Assembly: GCF_002091675.1 (NCBI RefSeq)
Contig: NZ_BDAE01000017.1
Coordinates: 44,864 to 108,863, forward strand
Reading direction: 5' to 3'
Length of the DNA stretch: 64,000 nucleotides
DNA from: Pseudomonas luteola NBRC 103146
GTDB taxonomy: Bacteria > Pseudomonadota > Gammaproteobacteria > Pseudomonadales > Pseudomonadaceae
This document shows positions 53,926 through 63,941 of the stretch, piece after piece. Positions within the stretch are counted from its first letter, which is position 1. Every line of letters begins with the position of its first letter. A program made the translations under genes and the position numbers. The notes under the pieces are model-generated. The model was not told where the DNA came from. It saw nothing but the letters and a program-made list of their open reading frames with translations, and made no database searches.

Positions 53926-55233
53926 ATGTCATTCAATGTTGGTCTGAGCGGTCTGAAAGCAGCAAGCACTCACTTGAACGTTACCGGTAATAACATTGCC
54001 AACGTAGGCAGCACCGGCTTCAAGGCATCCCGTGCCGAATTTGCCGATATCTATGCAACGTCGATGTTTGGTGTAGGCAATAACACCACAGGCAGCGGCG
54101 TCTTGACTGCCAATATTTCCCAGCAGTTCACGCAGGGCACAATCAGCAAGACCGGCAATAGCCTGGACATGGCCATTAACGGTAATGGCTTTTACATCAT
54201 GAGCAACAACGGTACGGAGACCTATACTCGTAACGGTACGTTCAGCACGGATAAAGAAGGCTATATCGTTGACAATTCGGGCAACCGTCTCCAGGGCTAT
54301 CGCGCTGATGTCGATGGTAATATTGTGCCCGGCGCGGTGACTGACCTTGTGGTCGATACGACCAACCAGCTGCCTAAAGCCACGACTGCCGTAGCACAGA
54401 CGCTGACATTGAACTCAAGCTCGACGGTACCGACGTCCACTACATTCGATCCTAATCTAGCTTCTAGCTACAACTGGTCTACCTCAGTCAGTGTGTTCGA
54501 TACTCAAGGTAACGAGCACAACATGATGCAGTACTTCGTCAAGAATGATACAAACCAGTGGACCATGTATGTAACGGTTGACGGTCGTAACCCTGCAGAT
54601 CCGACCTCAACCACACCGTATTCAGCGAACGTTAATTTTGACGCTGCCGGTCGTATGAGCTCAATTGCGTCGAATGACTTCCAGGTCGACGCAAACAACG
54701 TGCTGACCATGAACAACTGGGTGCCTGCTGCTGTTAAAGACAGCAAGGCTGATCCGGTCGTTTGGGGTGCCAATGGCGCGGCTGCCAACGGTGCGGGTGT
54801 AACCCTGGATATCACCAAAGTCACCCAGACTAACAGCAGCTCTGCAGTTACTAAAGTAACCCAGGATGGCTATACCACGGGTCAGCTGTCAGGTCTTTCC
54901 GTAGATGCCAGCGGCACGTTGTTCGCCAACTACACCAATGGCCAGTCGAAAAACATTGGTCAGACTGTTCTGGCTACTTTCGCCAACATGCAGGGCCTGC
55001 GTCCGGTAGGTAATACTAATTGGATCCAGACTGTTGCGTCCGGCGAGCCCGTTCGTGGTACTCCGGGTTCAGGTGTGATTGGTACGATCGAGTCCGGCGC
55101 ACTGGAGGATTCCAACGTGGATCTGACGGCGCAGCTGGTAGATCTGATCGTTGCTCAGCGCAACTATCAGGCTAACGCCAAGACCATCGAAACTGAGAAC
55201 GCTATTTCCCAGACGATCATTCAGATTCGTTAA
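53926..55233 (+). CDS. flgE: Flagellar hook protein FlgE
   Basis: Main hook subunit, 435 residues, with the N-terminal GNNIANVGSTGFKASRAEF, central D1/D2 domains and the C-terminal LVDLIVAQRNYQANAKTIET that packs in the hook core. Last gene of the flgBCDE unit; a strong terminator follows. Confidence 0.96.
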   Translation: MSFNVGLSGLKAASTHLNVTGNNIANVGSTGFKASRAEFADIYATSMFGVGNNTTGSGVLTANISQQFTQGTISKTGNSLDMAINGNGFYIMSNNGTETYTRNGTFSTDKEGYIVDNSGNRLQGYRADVDGNIVPGAVTDLVVDTTNQLPKATTAVAQTLTLNSSSTVPTSTTFDPNLASSYNWSTSVSVFDTQGNEHNMMQYFVKNDTNQWTMYVTVDGRNPADPTSTTPYSANVNFDAAGRMSSIASNDFQVDANNVLTMNNWVPAAVKDSKADPVVWGANGAAANGAGVTLDITKVTQTNSSSAVTKVTQDGYTTGQLSGLSVDASGTLFANYTNGQSKNIGQTVLATFANMQGLRPVGNTNWIQTVASGEPVRGTPGSGVIGTIESGALEDSNVDLTAQLVDLIVAQRNYQANAKTIETENAISQTIIQIR

Positions 55234-55286
55234 TTAGGGGAAGGATAGGTTTGCCGCTAGCGGCAACAATATTCCGGCGCTCTGAG

Positions 55287-55317
55287 AAAAAGGCCTCATT
55301 CGAGGCCTTTTTCTTTT
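55287..55317 (+). terminator. Terminator of flgBCDE
   Basis: AAAAAGGCCTC and GAGGCCTTTTT, 11 perfect pairs with a four-base loop, then more T residues. It separates the first flagellar operon from flgF. Confidence 0.9.
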
Positions 55318-55348
55318 TAAATCAACTGCTTAACTAATTTAAATAATA

Positions 55349-55364
55349 TGGCACAGGCCTTGCT
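55349..55364 (+). promoter_or_regulatory. Sigma-54 (RpoN) promoter of flgFGHIJKL
   Basis: TGGCACAGGCCTTGCT matches TGGCAC-N5-TTGCW with exact GG/GC spacing of ten bases, 54 bases before flgF. Confidence 0.88.
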
Positions 55365-55417
55365 ATAGATCCTGCATCGAAGCAATTCGCTGCAAAAAAC
55401 CGTCGCTAGAGGATTCT

Positions 55418-56155
55418 ATGGACAAGTTGCTTTACGTCGCTATGAGCGGTGCCAGCCAGAATGAAATGGCACAGCGTGCCCACGCCAACAACTTGGCGAA
55501 CGTTTCCACTTCAGGATTCCGTAAGGATCTTGAGCAAGCACGCTCGATGCAGGTATTTGGTGATACTCATCCTTCACGCGTCTATGCCATGAGCGAGCGT
55601 CCGGCAACGGACTTTACGCCTGGCTCGCTTCAGGAGACCGGACGGAACCTGGATATCGCTATCGAGGGTAACGGCATGATTGCTGTCCAGGCGCCCGATG
55701 GTAGCGAGGCGTATGTACGTACCGCCAGTCTTCAGATTGATGCATTGGGTCAGCTGCGTACTAGCGGCGGCTTTCCGGTCATTGGCAATGGCGGACCTAT
55801 TGCGGTGCCTCCGCAAGCCAAGGTGGAAATCGGTCAGGACGGCACAATCAGTATTCAGGCGCTAGGTGAGAGTCCTCGCGTACTGGCCGAGGTTGACCGC
55901 ATCAAGCTGGTTAACCCTGATACCAAGCAAATGGAAAAAGGTCTTGATGGCCTGATCCACACCAAGAACAACCAGCCTGCAGCGCCGGATGCCAATGTCC
56001 GTGTGGCTTCGGGATTCGTAGAAAGCAGCAACGTAAATGCTGCTGAAGAAATGACCTCTGTTCTTGCCCTGGCCCGTCAGTTCGAGTTGCACATCAAGAT
56101 GATGCGTTCGGCTGAAGACAACTCGGCTGCGATGGCAAAGGTTTTGCAATCCTAA
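55418..56155 (+). CDS. flgF: Flagellar rod protein FlgF
   Basis: Proximal rod subunit of 245 residues, with N-terminal [20 protein letters not shown] and C-terminal MTSVLALARQFELHIKMMRSAED. First gene of the second flagellar operon, behind its own sigma-54 promoter. Confidence 0.95.
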   Translation: MDKLLYVAMSGASQNEMAQRAHANNLANVSTSGFRKDLEQARSMQVFGDTHPSRVYAMSERPATDFTPGSLQETGRNLDIAIEGNGMIAVQAPDGSEAYVRTASLQIDALGQLRTSGGFPVIGNGGPIAVPPQAKVEIGQDGTISIQALGESPRVLAEVDRIKLVNPDTKQMEKGLDGLIHTKNNQPAAPDANVRVASGFVESSNVNAAEEMTSVLALARQFELHIKMMRSAEDNSAAMAKVLQS

Positions 56156-56207
56156 TTACCAGTTTGCATGAAACGCCGTAAAGCCGGCGCTTGAGGAGAA
56201 CGCAATT

Positions 56208-56993
56208 ATGATGTCTGCATTGTGGGTCAGTAAAACAGGTCTGTCCGCTCAGGACATGAACCTGACCACTATTTCCAACAACCTGGCCAACGTCTCCACG
56301 ACGGGCTTCAAGCGCGACCGTGCCGAGTTCCAGGATTTGCTGTATCAGGTACGTCGCCAGCCAGGCGCCCAGTCCACTCAGGACAGCCAGCTGCCGTCAG
56401 GTCTGCAACTGGGTACTGGTGTACGTATCGTAGGTACCCAGAAAAACTTTACCGAAGGTAGCCTGCAAACCACGGATCAGCCGTTGGACATGGCCATCAA
56501 CGGTCGTGGTTTCTTCCAGGTTTCCATGCCGGACGGCACGATTGCCTATACCCGTGACGGTACCTTCCACCTGAACTCTGATGGTCAGGTCGTTACCGCC
56601 AATGGTTTCGCGCTGGAGCCAGCGATTGTTGTTCCTGCCGAGACCAGAACCTTTACTGTGGGCGAAGACGGTACGGTGTCGGTAACCACTGCTAACAATG
56701 CGGCGCCGCAGGTGATCGGCAATCTTCAGACGGCTGACTTTATCAACCCGGGCGGCCTGCAGGCTGTAGGCAACAACCTATTCATGGAAACCGCTGCCAG
56801 TGGTGCTCCGCAGAACGGTACCCCTGGCTTGAATGGTCTTGGCACCGTCATGCAGCAGACATTGGAAAACTCCAACGTAAGCACCGTGGAAGAGTTAGTG
56901 AACATGATCACTACTCAGCGCGCTTACGAGATGAACTCCAAGGTCATCTCCACCGCTGACCAGATGCTTGGCTTCGTTACTCAGAACCTGTAA
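56208..56993 (+). CDS. flgG: Flagellar distal rod protein FlgG
   Basis: Forms the distal rod. The 261 residues have the N-terminal [22 protein letters not shown] and C-terminal [22 protein letters not shown]. The ATG at 56208 has GAGGAGA about eight bases upstream; the next codon is also ATG. Confidence 0.96.
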   Translation: MMSALWVSKTGLSAQDMNLTTISNNLANVSTTGFKRDRAEFQDLLYQVRRQPGAQSTQDSQLPSGLQLGTGVRIVGTQKNFTEGSLQTTDQPLDMAINGRGFFQVSMPDGTIAYTRDGTFHLNSDGQVVTANGFALEPAIVVPAETRTFTVGEDGTVSVTTANNAAPQVIGNLQTADFINPGGLQAVGNNLFMETAASGAPQNGTPGLNGLGTVMQQTLENSNVSTVEELVNMITTQRAYEMNSKVISTADQMLGFVTQNL

Positions 56994-57022
56994 TCGCTTT
57001 TATTCGCGAGGTCGTTGTTTGT

Positions 57023-57718
57023 ATGAACCGCCTTCTTGCTCTTGTTCCCGCGCTTGGCGCTGTATTGCTGGTTGGCTGCGTAGCACCTGCTGCTCAGCCA
57101 AACGATCCGTATTACGCGCCGGTGCTGCCGCGCACGCCGATGCCGGCTGCGCAGAACAATGGCTCCATTTACCAGCCTGGGTTCGACCAGAACCTGTATA
57201 CCGACCGCAAGGCGTTCCGCGTGGGTGACATCATTACCATCACGCTGGAAGAAAGGACTCAGGCGAGCAAGAACGCGAGTTCGGATATTTCCAAGGACAG
57301 TTCGGCCAATCTTGGGGTCAGCTCCCTGTTTGGCACTAAGGCACAGATTGGCAACCCGCTTTCGGGTGGCAACCTGAACCTGGGCGCCCAGTTTGACGGC
57401 GCTCGAGAGAACAAGGGTGATGCCAAGGCTGCACAAGGCAACAGTCTGACGGGTTCTTTGACCGTGACGGTGGCAGATGTGATGCCCAACGGAGTATTGG
57501 CCGTCAGGGGTGAAAAATGGCTGACGCTCAACACAGGTAATGAGCTGATGCGCATTTCTGGACTGATTCGTGCAGACGATATCAGCACTAATAACACCGT
57601 GTCTTCCACTCGGGTAGCAGATGCACGGATTACCTATTCCGGTACCGGGGCATTTGCCGATGCCAGTCAGCCGGGTTGGTTGAGCCGCTTCTTTACTAGT
57701 CCGCTATTTCCGTTCTGA
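57023..57718 (+). CDS. flgH: Flagellar L-ring lipoprotein FlgH
   Basis: Outer-membrane ring protein of 231 residues with a lipoprotein signal (VLLVGC; lipidated cysteine near residue 19). Conserved parts are the block [26 protein letters not shown] and the C-terminal [24 protein letters not shown]. It is 29 bases after flgG. Confidence 0.95.
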   Translation: MNRLLALVPALGAVLLVGCVAPAAQPNDPYYAPVLPRTPMPAAQNNGSIYQPGFDQNLYTDRKAFRVGDIITITLEERTQASKNASSDISKDSSANLGVSSLFGTKAQIGNPLSGGNLNLGAQFDGARENKGDAKAAQGNSLTGSLTVTVADVMPNGVLAVRGEKWLTLNTGNELMRISGLIRADDISTNNTVSSTRVADARITYSGTGAFADASQPGWLSRFFTSPLFPF

Positions 57719-57729
57719 GGCGTGAAATC

Positions 57730-58830
57730 ATGTTGAAACATCTATGCGTTGCTTTCGCACTGGTACTGTCGGCAACGGCAGTCCAGGCAGAACGCCTCAA
57801 GGACATCGCCACGATTCAGGGCGTGCGGACCAACCAGTTGATTGGTTATGGCCTGGTTGTAGGCCTGAATGGTACAGGTGACCAGACGACTCAGACACCG
57901 TTTACCGTCCAGACCTTCAATAACATGATGGCGCAGTTCGGTATCAAGGTCCCCAACGGCGGAAACGTCCAGCTTAAAAACGTGGCTGCTGTATCCATTC
58001 ATGCGGACCTGCCAGCGTTTGCCAAGCCAGGCCAGACGATCGACGTTACCATCTCGTCGATCGGTAATGCCAAGAGCCTGCGTGGCGGTAGCCTGTTGAT
58101 GGCTCCGCTAAAAGGTATCGACGGTAATGTGTATGCCGTCGCGCAAGGCAACCTGGTTGTAGGTGGTTTTGACGCAGAAGGTAAGGACGGCTCGCGTATC
58201 ACTGTCAACGTTCCGTCAGCAGGGCGTATCCCTGGCGGGGCCACCGTCGAGCGTCCGGTTCCGAGCGGCTTCGATCAAGGTAACTCGCTGACGCTGAACC
58301 TTAACCGTTCGGACTTTACAACCGCCAAACATATCGTTGACAAGATCAACGACCTGCTGGGTCCCGGTGTGGCAACGGCAGTAGATGGCGGCTCGGTTCG
58401 TGTGACGGCACCGCTCGATCCCAACCAGCGCGTGGACTATATCTCTGTGCTGGAAAACCTGGAAGTCAGCCCAGGCGAAGCAGTTGCCAAGGTCATTATC
58501 AACTCGCGTACCGGCACTATCGTCGTCGGGCAGAACGTAAAAGTTGCGCCTGCAGCTGTTACGCACGGCAGCCTGACGGTCACCATCAGTGAAGATCCCA
58601 TTGTCAGTCAGCCCAATCCGCTCTCGGACGGCCAGACAGCAGTGGTACCCAACTCGACGGTCAAGGCCAAGCAGGAAGCCAAGCCGATGTTCAGGTTTGG
58701 TCCTGGCACGACTCTTGATGAGATTGTACGGGCCGTCAACCAAGTTGGCGCAGCACCCAGTGATTTGATGGCGATCCTCGAGGCGCTTAAACAGGCTGGC
58801 GCCTTGCAGGCCGATCTGATTGTAATTTAA
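57730..58830 (+). CDS. flgI: Flagellar P-ring protein FlgI
   Basis: Periplasmic ring subunit of 366 residues with a signal peptide ([20 protein letters not shown]) and the family start [20 protein letters not shown], ending [19 protein letters not shown]. It depends on FlgA, encoded nearby. It starts 11 bases after flgH. Confidence 0.96.
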   Translation: MLKHLCVAFALVLSATAVQAERLKDIATIQGVRTNQLIGYGLVVGLNGTGDQTTQTPFTVQTFNNMMAQFGIKVPNGGNVQLKNVAAVSIHADLPAFAKPGQTIDVTISSIGNAKSLRGGSLLMAPLKGIDGNVYAVAQGNLVVGGFDAEGKDGSRITVNVPSAGRIPGGATVERPVPSGFDQGNSLTLNLNRSDFTTAKHIVDKINDLLGPGVATAVDGGSVRVTAPLDPNQRVDYISVLENLEVSPGEAVAKVIINSRTGTIVVGQNVKVAPAAVTHGSLTVTISEDPIVSQPNPLSDGQTAVVPNSTVKAKQEAKPMFRFGPGTTLDEIVRAVNQVGAAPSDLMAILEALKQAGALQADLIVI

Positions 58831-58843
58831 CGGAGCAGTAGTC

Positions 58844-60070
58844 ATGGACTCTCGTTTGGGCGGAACCTACAGCAGTAACGTCGATTCCGGCGCATACACC
58901 GACCTGAACCGCCTTGCCCAGATGAAGGGCAAGAACCGGGACAGTGAGGAAAACGTCAAGAAAGTGGCTCAGGAGTTCGAGTCGCTCTTCCTGAACCAGA
59001 TGATGAAGTCCATGCGCTCGGCTAATGAAGTGCTGGCCGATAAGGACAGTCCGTTTCAGAGCGAAACGACCAAGCAATACCAGAGCATGTATGACCAGCA
59101 GATGGCCGTGTCGCTCTCGCGAGAGGGTGGTGGCCTTGGCTTAGCCTCTGTGCTTGAGCGTCAGCTCTCGAAGACGGGTCAGACCAGTCATCGTCCGAAT
59201 CCATTTGCGCAGGTAGGGCAGGCAGCGGCGGCGCCGAAAAGTGAGGCTTCAGCGGCTGCCCAGCCTTCAACGCTTCGCTCCGATCACAAACTGGCCACTG
59301 TAGATCCTGCGCGTGATGACTCTAAGTTTCTCAATCAACGCCGCCTGGCGTTGCCTGGAAAGCTGGTTGATCGCGTCATGGCCGGTATTGTGCCGGATGT
59401 ACAAAATCCGACCAGTCAAGTTGCCGGCACGGCTAACACTGCACTGTCAAAAAATGATTGGAAGCCTGCTCAAGCTCTGGCCGTTTCGGCCGATAAAGGT
59501 CTGAGTACGGGTGCCTCCCAAGAGATTAGTGGACGTCGGTATGCGCAACCGCCCCTGGCCAGTAAGTCATCCTTCAGTAGCCGTGAGGACTTCGTTAACA
59601 CGATGCTGCCAATGGCGAAGGAAGCGGCTGAGCGGATCGGCGTCGACCCGCGTTTCCTGGTAGCCCAGGCTGCACTTGAAACCGGCTGGGGCAAGTCCAT
59701 CATCCAGCAGCAGGACGGCTCCAGTAGCCACAACCTGTTCGGCATCAAGGCTCATGGCTGGCAGGGTGGTTCGGCGCGTGCACTGACTACCGAATATGTG
59801 AACGGGCAGCCCGTTAAAGAGGTAGCCAAGTTCCGTGCATATGGCTCGTACGCAGACAGCTTCCATGACTATGTGAGCTTTCTGCAGGACAACGATCGGT
59901 ATCAGAAGGCGCTTAACAGCGGAGGCGATTCAGAGAAGTTCATGAAAGGACTCCAGCAAGCCGGCTACGCCACTGACCCGAACTATGCACGCAAGGTAAC
60001 GCAAATTGCTCAAGGCATTGGTACTTACCAGAACATTGCCTCGAATAGCTCAACTACGATTCGTTCATAA
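58844..60070 (+). CDS. flgJ: Flagellar rod-capping muramidase FlgJ
   Basis: A 408-residue two-domain protein. The N-terminal rod-cap part (about 20-110, with VAQEFESLFLNQMMKSMR) is joined by a long variable linker to a C-terminal GH73 glucosaminidase (about 250-400, catalytic glutamate in AALETGWGKS near 279, then HNLFGIKA) that opens the cell wall for the rod. Confidence 0.95.
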   Translation: MDSRLGGTYSSNVDSGAYTDLNRLAQMKGKNRDSEENVKKVAQEFESLFLNQMMKSMRSANEVLADKDSPFQSETTKQYQSMYDQQMAVSLSREGGGLGLASVLERQLSKTGQTSHRPNPFAQVGQAAAAPKSEASAAAQPSTLRSDHKLATVDPARDDSKFLNQRRLALPGKLVDRVMAGIVPDVQNPTSQVAGTANTALSKNDWKPAQALAVSADKGLSTGASQEISGRRYAQPPLASKSSFSSREDFVNTMLPMAKEAAERIGVDPRFLVAQAALETGWGKSIIQQQDGSSSHNLFGIKAHGWQGGSARALTTEYVNGQPVKEVAKFRAYGSYADSFHDYVSFLQDNDRYQKALNSGGDSEKFMKGLQQAGYATDPNYARKVTQIAQGIGTYQNIASNSSTTIRS

Positions 60071-60079
60071 GGCCTGATC

Positions 60080-62131
60080 ATGTCGAACCTCATTTCAATC
60101 GGACTTTCGGGGCTTTCAGCCAGCCAGAGTGCTTTGAGCACGACGGGTCATAACATTACCAATGCGGATACCGCAGGGTATACCCGTCAGCAGACTGTTC
60201 AGAAAACGACGGCAGCGCGTCTTGAAGGTACCTCCTATATTGGTACCGGTACGACCATTGCCGACGTGCGCCGTATTTATAATGACTATCTGGGTACCCA
60301 GGTAAGGACGACCACTGCGCTGAATAGCGCCGCGCAGTCGTTTTACAACCAGGTCAAGCAGGTCGACTCACTGCTGTCGGACGGTACTACCGGCGTTAGC
60401 AAGGTCATGCAGTCGTTCTTTGCTGCGCTGCAGACAGCATCGGCCAGTCCTACGGATAATGCCTCTCGCCAGCTGCTTCTGACACAGGCTCAGGGCTTGA
60501 GCGAGCGCTTCAACTCTGTAACCAATCAGCTGGTAGACCAGAACAACTACGTTAACGAGCAGTTGGCCAGCATGGCCACGCAGGCCAACAAACTGGCAGG
60601 TAGCGTAGCTCAGTACAACCAGGCCATAGCCGAGGCCTCAGGCAACGGCGCTTCGCCCAACGACCTGCTGGATGCCCGTGACGAGGCGGTACGTCAGCTT
60701 TCCGAGATGATCGGCGTAACGGTGGTCAACCAGGACGGCAACTACAACCTGTATATCGGCTCAGGTCAGCCCCTGGTGGTCGGCAACTCCGTGTCTACGC
60801 TTGCAGCAGGCCCCAGCCAAATCGATCCGGCGCGTTATGCCGTTACGTTGACCAAGGCCAATACAACCCAAGATGTCTCTTCCGTAGTAACGGGCGGTGA
60901 GATGGGTGGATTGCTCAACTACCGTGACAACGTGCTTGATCCGGCCCGAAATGAGCTGGGCCGCATGGCGATGGTAATTACCGAGCAGGTGAATAGCCAG
61001 TTGGGGCAGGGCCTGGATCTTAACGGCAACTTCGGTTCGCCGATGTTTGCTGATCTTAACAGCGCCGCCAACGTTTCTCATCGCAGCCTTGCCCAGATTG
61101 GCAACAGCGATAAGACGGCAAGCCTGAACGTAGACATCAAGGACACCAGCAAGCTGACCACTAGTGACTATGAAGTCACGATGCAGGAAGGTAATAGATA
61201 TTCGGTGCGCCGTCTTTCCGATGGCCAAGCCATGGGCTCTTACAGCCTGGATGCTTCGCCTGCACCGGTGATTGATGGCTTCTCGCTGAGCCTGGCGAGC
61301 GGGTCTGCGGTAAAGGGTGACAAGTTCACGATCATACCAACTCGTACCGGGGCGGCAGACATCTCCGCGCAGCTCAAGGATGCCTCTCAGCTGGCGTTCG
61401 CTGCACCGCTGTCCGCCACGCTTACAACCGGTAATAAAGGGTCTGGCAGTGTGACGCAGCCGACTTTGACGACCAAGCTGGATGTCAATGATGCTACCGC
61501 CAATGCTCAGATGCAGGCGGGTATCAAGAACGGCACGCCGGTCAAGATTGTATTTGGTGACGTCGCGAATGGCTCTCAGAGCTACTCGGTATTCAATACC
61601 AAGGGTGAATCCATCGGGACCGGTACTATCGTTCCGGGCAACAACAACAAGGTTGCTGTCAATGTTCCTGTACTGGATGACGCTGGCAATGCGGTACTGA
61701 ATACAGACGGAACGGCCAAAACGTTCTCGTTTGAAATGACGGTGAGCGGCTCTCCATCCAAGGATGACAGTCTCACCGTGTCGTTCAACAAGAGCGGCGC
61801 CTCTGACAACCGCAACGCTCAGCAACTGCTGAATCTGCAAGCCAAGAATGCGGTGGGCGTCAGTGGCGGGAGTGTAGGAACCAGCATTACTGGTGCTTAT
61901 AGCTCATTGATTGAGCGAGTAGGGGCCATTACAAGTCAAGCCCAGCTCGACACCAAGGCAACGAGCGCTGTGCTGACCCAAGCAAAAGACAGTCGTGATT
62001 CGGTATCAGGCGTCAACCTGGACGAAGAGGCGGCCAACCTGGTCAAGTTTCAACAGTATTACAACGCGTCTGCGCAGGTGATCTCGATTGCTCGCAGCAC
62101 GTTCGATACGCTGATCAACGCAGTTCGATAG
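60080..62131 (+). CDS. flgK: Hook-filament junction protein FlgK
   Basis: First junction protein, 683 residues, with the N-terminal GHNITNADTAGYTRQQ and C-terminal SGVNLDEEAANLVKFQQYYNASAQ. A large variable central domain is exposed on the surface. It lies nine bases after flgJ and is a client of FlgN. Confidence 0.96.
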   Translation: MSNLISIGLSGLSASQSALSTTGHNITNADTAGYTRQQTVQKTTAARLEGTSYIGTGTTIADVRRIYNDYLGTQVRTTTALNSAAQSFYNQVKQVDSLLSDGTTGVSKVMQSFFAALQTASASPTDNASRQLLLTQAQGLSERFNSVTNQLVDQNNYVNEQLASMATQANKLAGSVAQYNQAIAEASGNGASPNDLLDARDEAVRQLSEMIGVTVVNQDGNYNLYIGSGQPLVVGNSVSTLAAGPSQIDPARYAVTLTKANTTQDVSSVVTGGEMGGLLNYRDNVLDPARNELGRMAMVITEQVNSQLGQGLDLNGNFGSPMFADLNSAANVSHRSLAQIGNSDKTASLNVDIKDTSKLTTSDYEVTMQEGNRYSVRRLSDGQAMGSYSLDASPAPVIDGFSLSLASGSAVKGDKFTIIPTRTGAADISAQLKDASQLAFAAPLSATLTTGNKGSGSVTQPTLTTKLDVNDATANAQMQAGIKNGTPVKIVFGDVANGSQSYSVFNTKGESIGTGTIVPGNNNKVAVNVPVLDDAGNAVLNTDGTAKTFSFEMTVSGSPSKDDSLTVSFNKSGASDNRNAQQLLNLQAKNAVGVSGGSVGTSITGAYSSLIERVGAITSQAQLDTKATSAVLTQAKDSRDSVSGVNLDEEAANLVKFQQYYNASAQVISIARSTFDTLINAVR

Positions 62132-62142
62132 AGGCTTTATTC

Positions 62143-63693
62143 ATGCGCATCTCTACTTCACAAATGTTTGCTTCGAATATTGCCGGATATCAGAACGGCT
62201 ATTCGAGCATTGTTAAAACTCAACAGCAGATCTCCAGCGGCGTTCGTATCCAGACGCCGGCAGACGATCCTGTTGGCGCTGCTCGTCTGCTTCAGTTGGA
62301 GCAGCAACAGGCTCAGCTTGGACAGTACAAAGGCAATCTGGATACGGCGAAAAATAGTTTGCTGCAAGAGGAAAGTGTACTGACTTCCATGGGCAACATG
62401 CTGCAGCGCGCACGTGAGTTGGCGCTTGGTGCGGGCAATGGCTCCTATTCTGATATCGACAGAAAGTCCGTAGCAGCTGAAATTGACCAGATTCAACAGC
62501 AGCTCTTGACCTCGATGAATAGCCAGGATGCAAATGGCCAATACTTGTTTGGTGGGGCCAAGAGTTCGTCAGCTCCATTCACCCAAAATCCTGACGGAAG
62601 CTATAGCTATACGGGAGACCAAGGCACTCTTGAAGTTCAGGTATCGAGCTCAATGCGGCTTTCGTCCAATGACAGTGGCTGGAGTCTGTTTGAAAACGTA
62701 GGCAACAGCAGCCGTACCGGCACAACGTTGACCAATGCACCCAGCAGCGGCCAGAAGGCCTATATGGGGCAGGGCGTAATCAGCAACGAGCAGAGCTTTG
62801 ACAATAGCTATCGCAGCGGTGCGCCTTATGTAGCCGAGCTGACCAGCAGTAATGAATACAAAATTTACAGCAAGGCTGATCCTAGCCAAACGTTGACGAC
62901 CGGCTCGTTCGATGTTGCCAAAAGCAAGAACAACATATCGTTCCGGGGTGTTGAGTTTGCTCTTGACTTTAACGCGCTGTCTGCAGCTCCAAGCGCTGAG
63001 GATCAACTGAAAGGACACACATTCGATCTGTCGGTCGCCTCAGACAAGTTCACCGTCTCAGGCCAAAATGCGTCGAATGCTCAGATTGGCAATGCCACGA
63101 TTGTAGATGCAGGCGCGTACTCATCGACTTTTCCAGCTTCCGGAGTGACGATCAAGTTCACCAGTACTACCGATTACGAAGTCTATGCTCAGCCGCTTTC
63201 TGAAGGTGACAAGCCCTTGGCTTCAGGCGCGCTCAACAGCAACACGCTGACGTATGGCGGCGTCCAGTTTGATGTTGGTGGTACCGCGCAGGCTGGCGAC
63301 CGGTTGAGTGCTTCGCCTAAGTCACAGAATACCCAAGGTATCCTGGATACACTGTCTAACTTGTCGAAAGCACTAAGGGCGCCGGTATCGGGTGACAACG
63401 CGGCCAAATTCAAGCTGAGTGAGTCGCTGAACGCCGCCGTAGGTAATATTGATAGTGCGCTGGGGCAGGTGCTTTCTACTCAAGCTTCAATTGGCGCGCG
63501 CCTTAATACGATTGAGACGCTCTCGGTGGAGAACGAAAGCTTGAACATGACGAACAAGTCTACTCAGTCCGATATCCGTGACACGGACATGGCCGAGGCT
63601 TCTTCAAAGCTCATCCTGCAGCAAACAATGCTGGAGGCGGCGCAAGCTTCCTTTGCGCGTGTCAGCCAGCTTAGCTTGTTCGACAAGCTGTAA
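62143..63693 (+). CDS. flgL: Hook-filament junction protein FlgL
   Basis: Second junction protein. The 516 residues begin with the flagellin-like MRISTSQMFASNIAGYQN and IQTPADDPVGAARLLQLE, and end SSKLILQQTMLEAAQASFARVSQLSLF. It is longer than E. coli FlgL (317) because of a large central domain, as is common in Pseudomonas. Last gene of the operon, followed by a strong terminator. Confidence 0.96.
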   Translation: MRISTSQMFASNIAGYQNGYSSIVKTQQQISSGVRIQTPADDPVGAARLLQLEQQQAQLGQYKGNLDTAKNSLLQEESVLTSMGNMLQRARELALGAGNGSYSDIDRKSVAAEIDQIQQQLLTSMNSQDANGQYLFGGAKSSSAPFTQNPDGSYSYTGDQGTLEVQVSSSMRLSSNDSGWSLFENVGNSSRTGTTLTNAPSSGQKAYMGQGVISNEQSFDNSYRSGAPYVAELTSSNEYKIYSKADPSQTLTTGSFDVAKSKNNISFRGVEFALDFNALSAAPSAEDQLKGHTFDLSVASDKFTVSGQNASNAQIGNATIVDAGAYSSTFPASGVTIKFTSTTDYEVYAQPLSEGDKPLASGALNSNTLTYGGVQFDVGGTAQAGDRLSASPKSQNTQGILDTLSNLSKALRAPVSGDNAAKFKLSESLNAAVGNIDSALGQVLSTQASIGARLNTIETLSVENESLNMTNKSTQSDIRDTDMAEASSKLILQQTMLEAAQASFARVSQLSLFDKL

Positions 63694-63706
63694 GTTCTAA
63701 GCCAGT

Positions 63707-63737
63707 AAAAAAGGCGAGCTTCGAGCTCGCCTTTTTT
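63707..63737 (+). terminator. Terminator of flgFGHIJKL
   Basis: AAAAAAGGCGAGCT and AGCTCGCCTTTTTT pair perfectly around a TCG loop, 13 bases after flgL. Confidence 0.92.
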
Positions 63738-63914
63738 ATTGCTGTAAACAGAGTGGCTGAAGTAAGAAAAAGAGGGCGACAAAAGGTAAAAACTTTCGTT
63801 AAAGCAAACGAGTTCAAGGCCGAAATAGAAAGTAACCCGCTCAGGAAGCCCTGCTTGTCGTGGCTTGGGATGTGTCGGTATCACTTAAAGCCTTGGAAAC
63901 CTTAAATAAATTTC

Positions 63915-63941
63915 TAAAGCAAATTAAGTAAGCGCCGATAA
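63915..63941 (+). promoter_or_regulatory. Sigma-28 (FliA) promoter, probably of flagellin fliC
   Basis: TAAAGCAA, an 11-base spacer and a perfect GCCGATAA. The consensus is TAAAGTTT-N11-GCCGATAA. No gene starts in the last 59 bases of the window, so the target is just outside. In Pseudomonas the gene after flgL is usually flagellin or its glycosylation genes. Confidence 0.85.

Noticed and set aside
60761..61840. 359-residue frame on the minus strand
   Set aside because: Antisense to flgK; no start signals and an arginine/histidine-rich translation typical of shadow frames.
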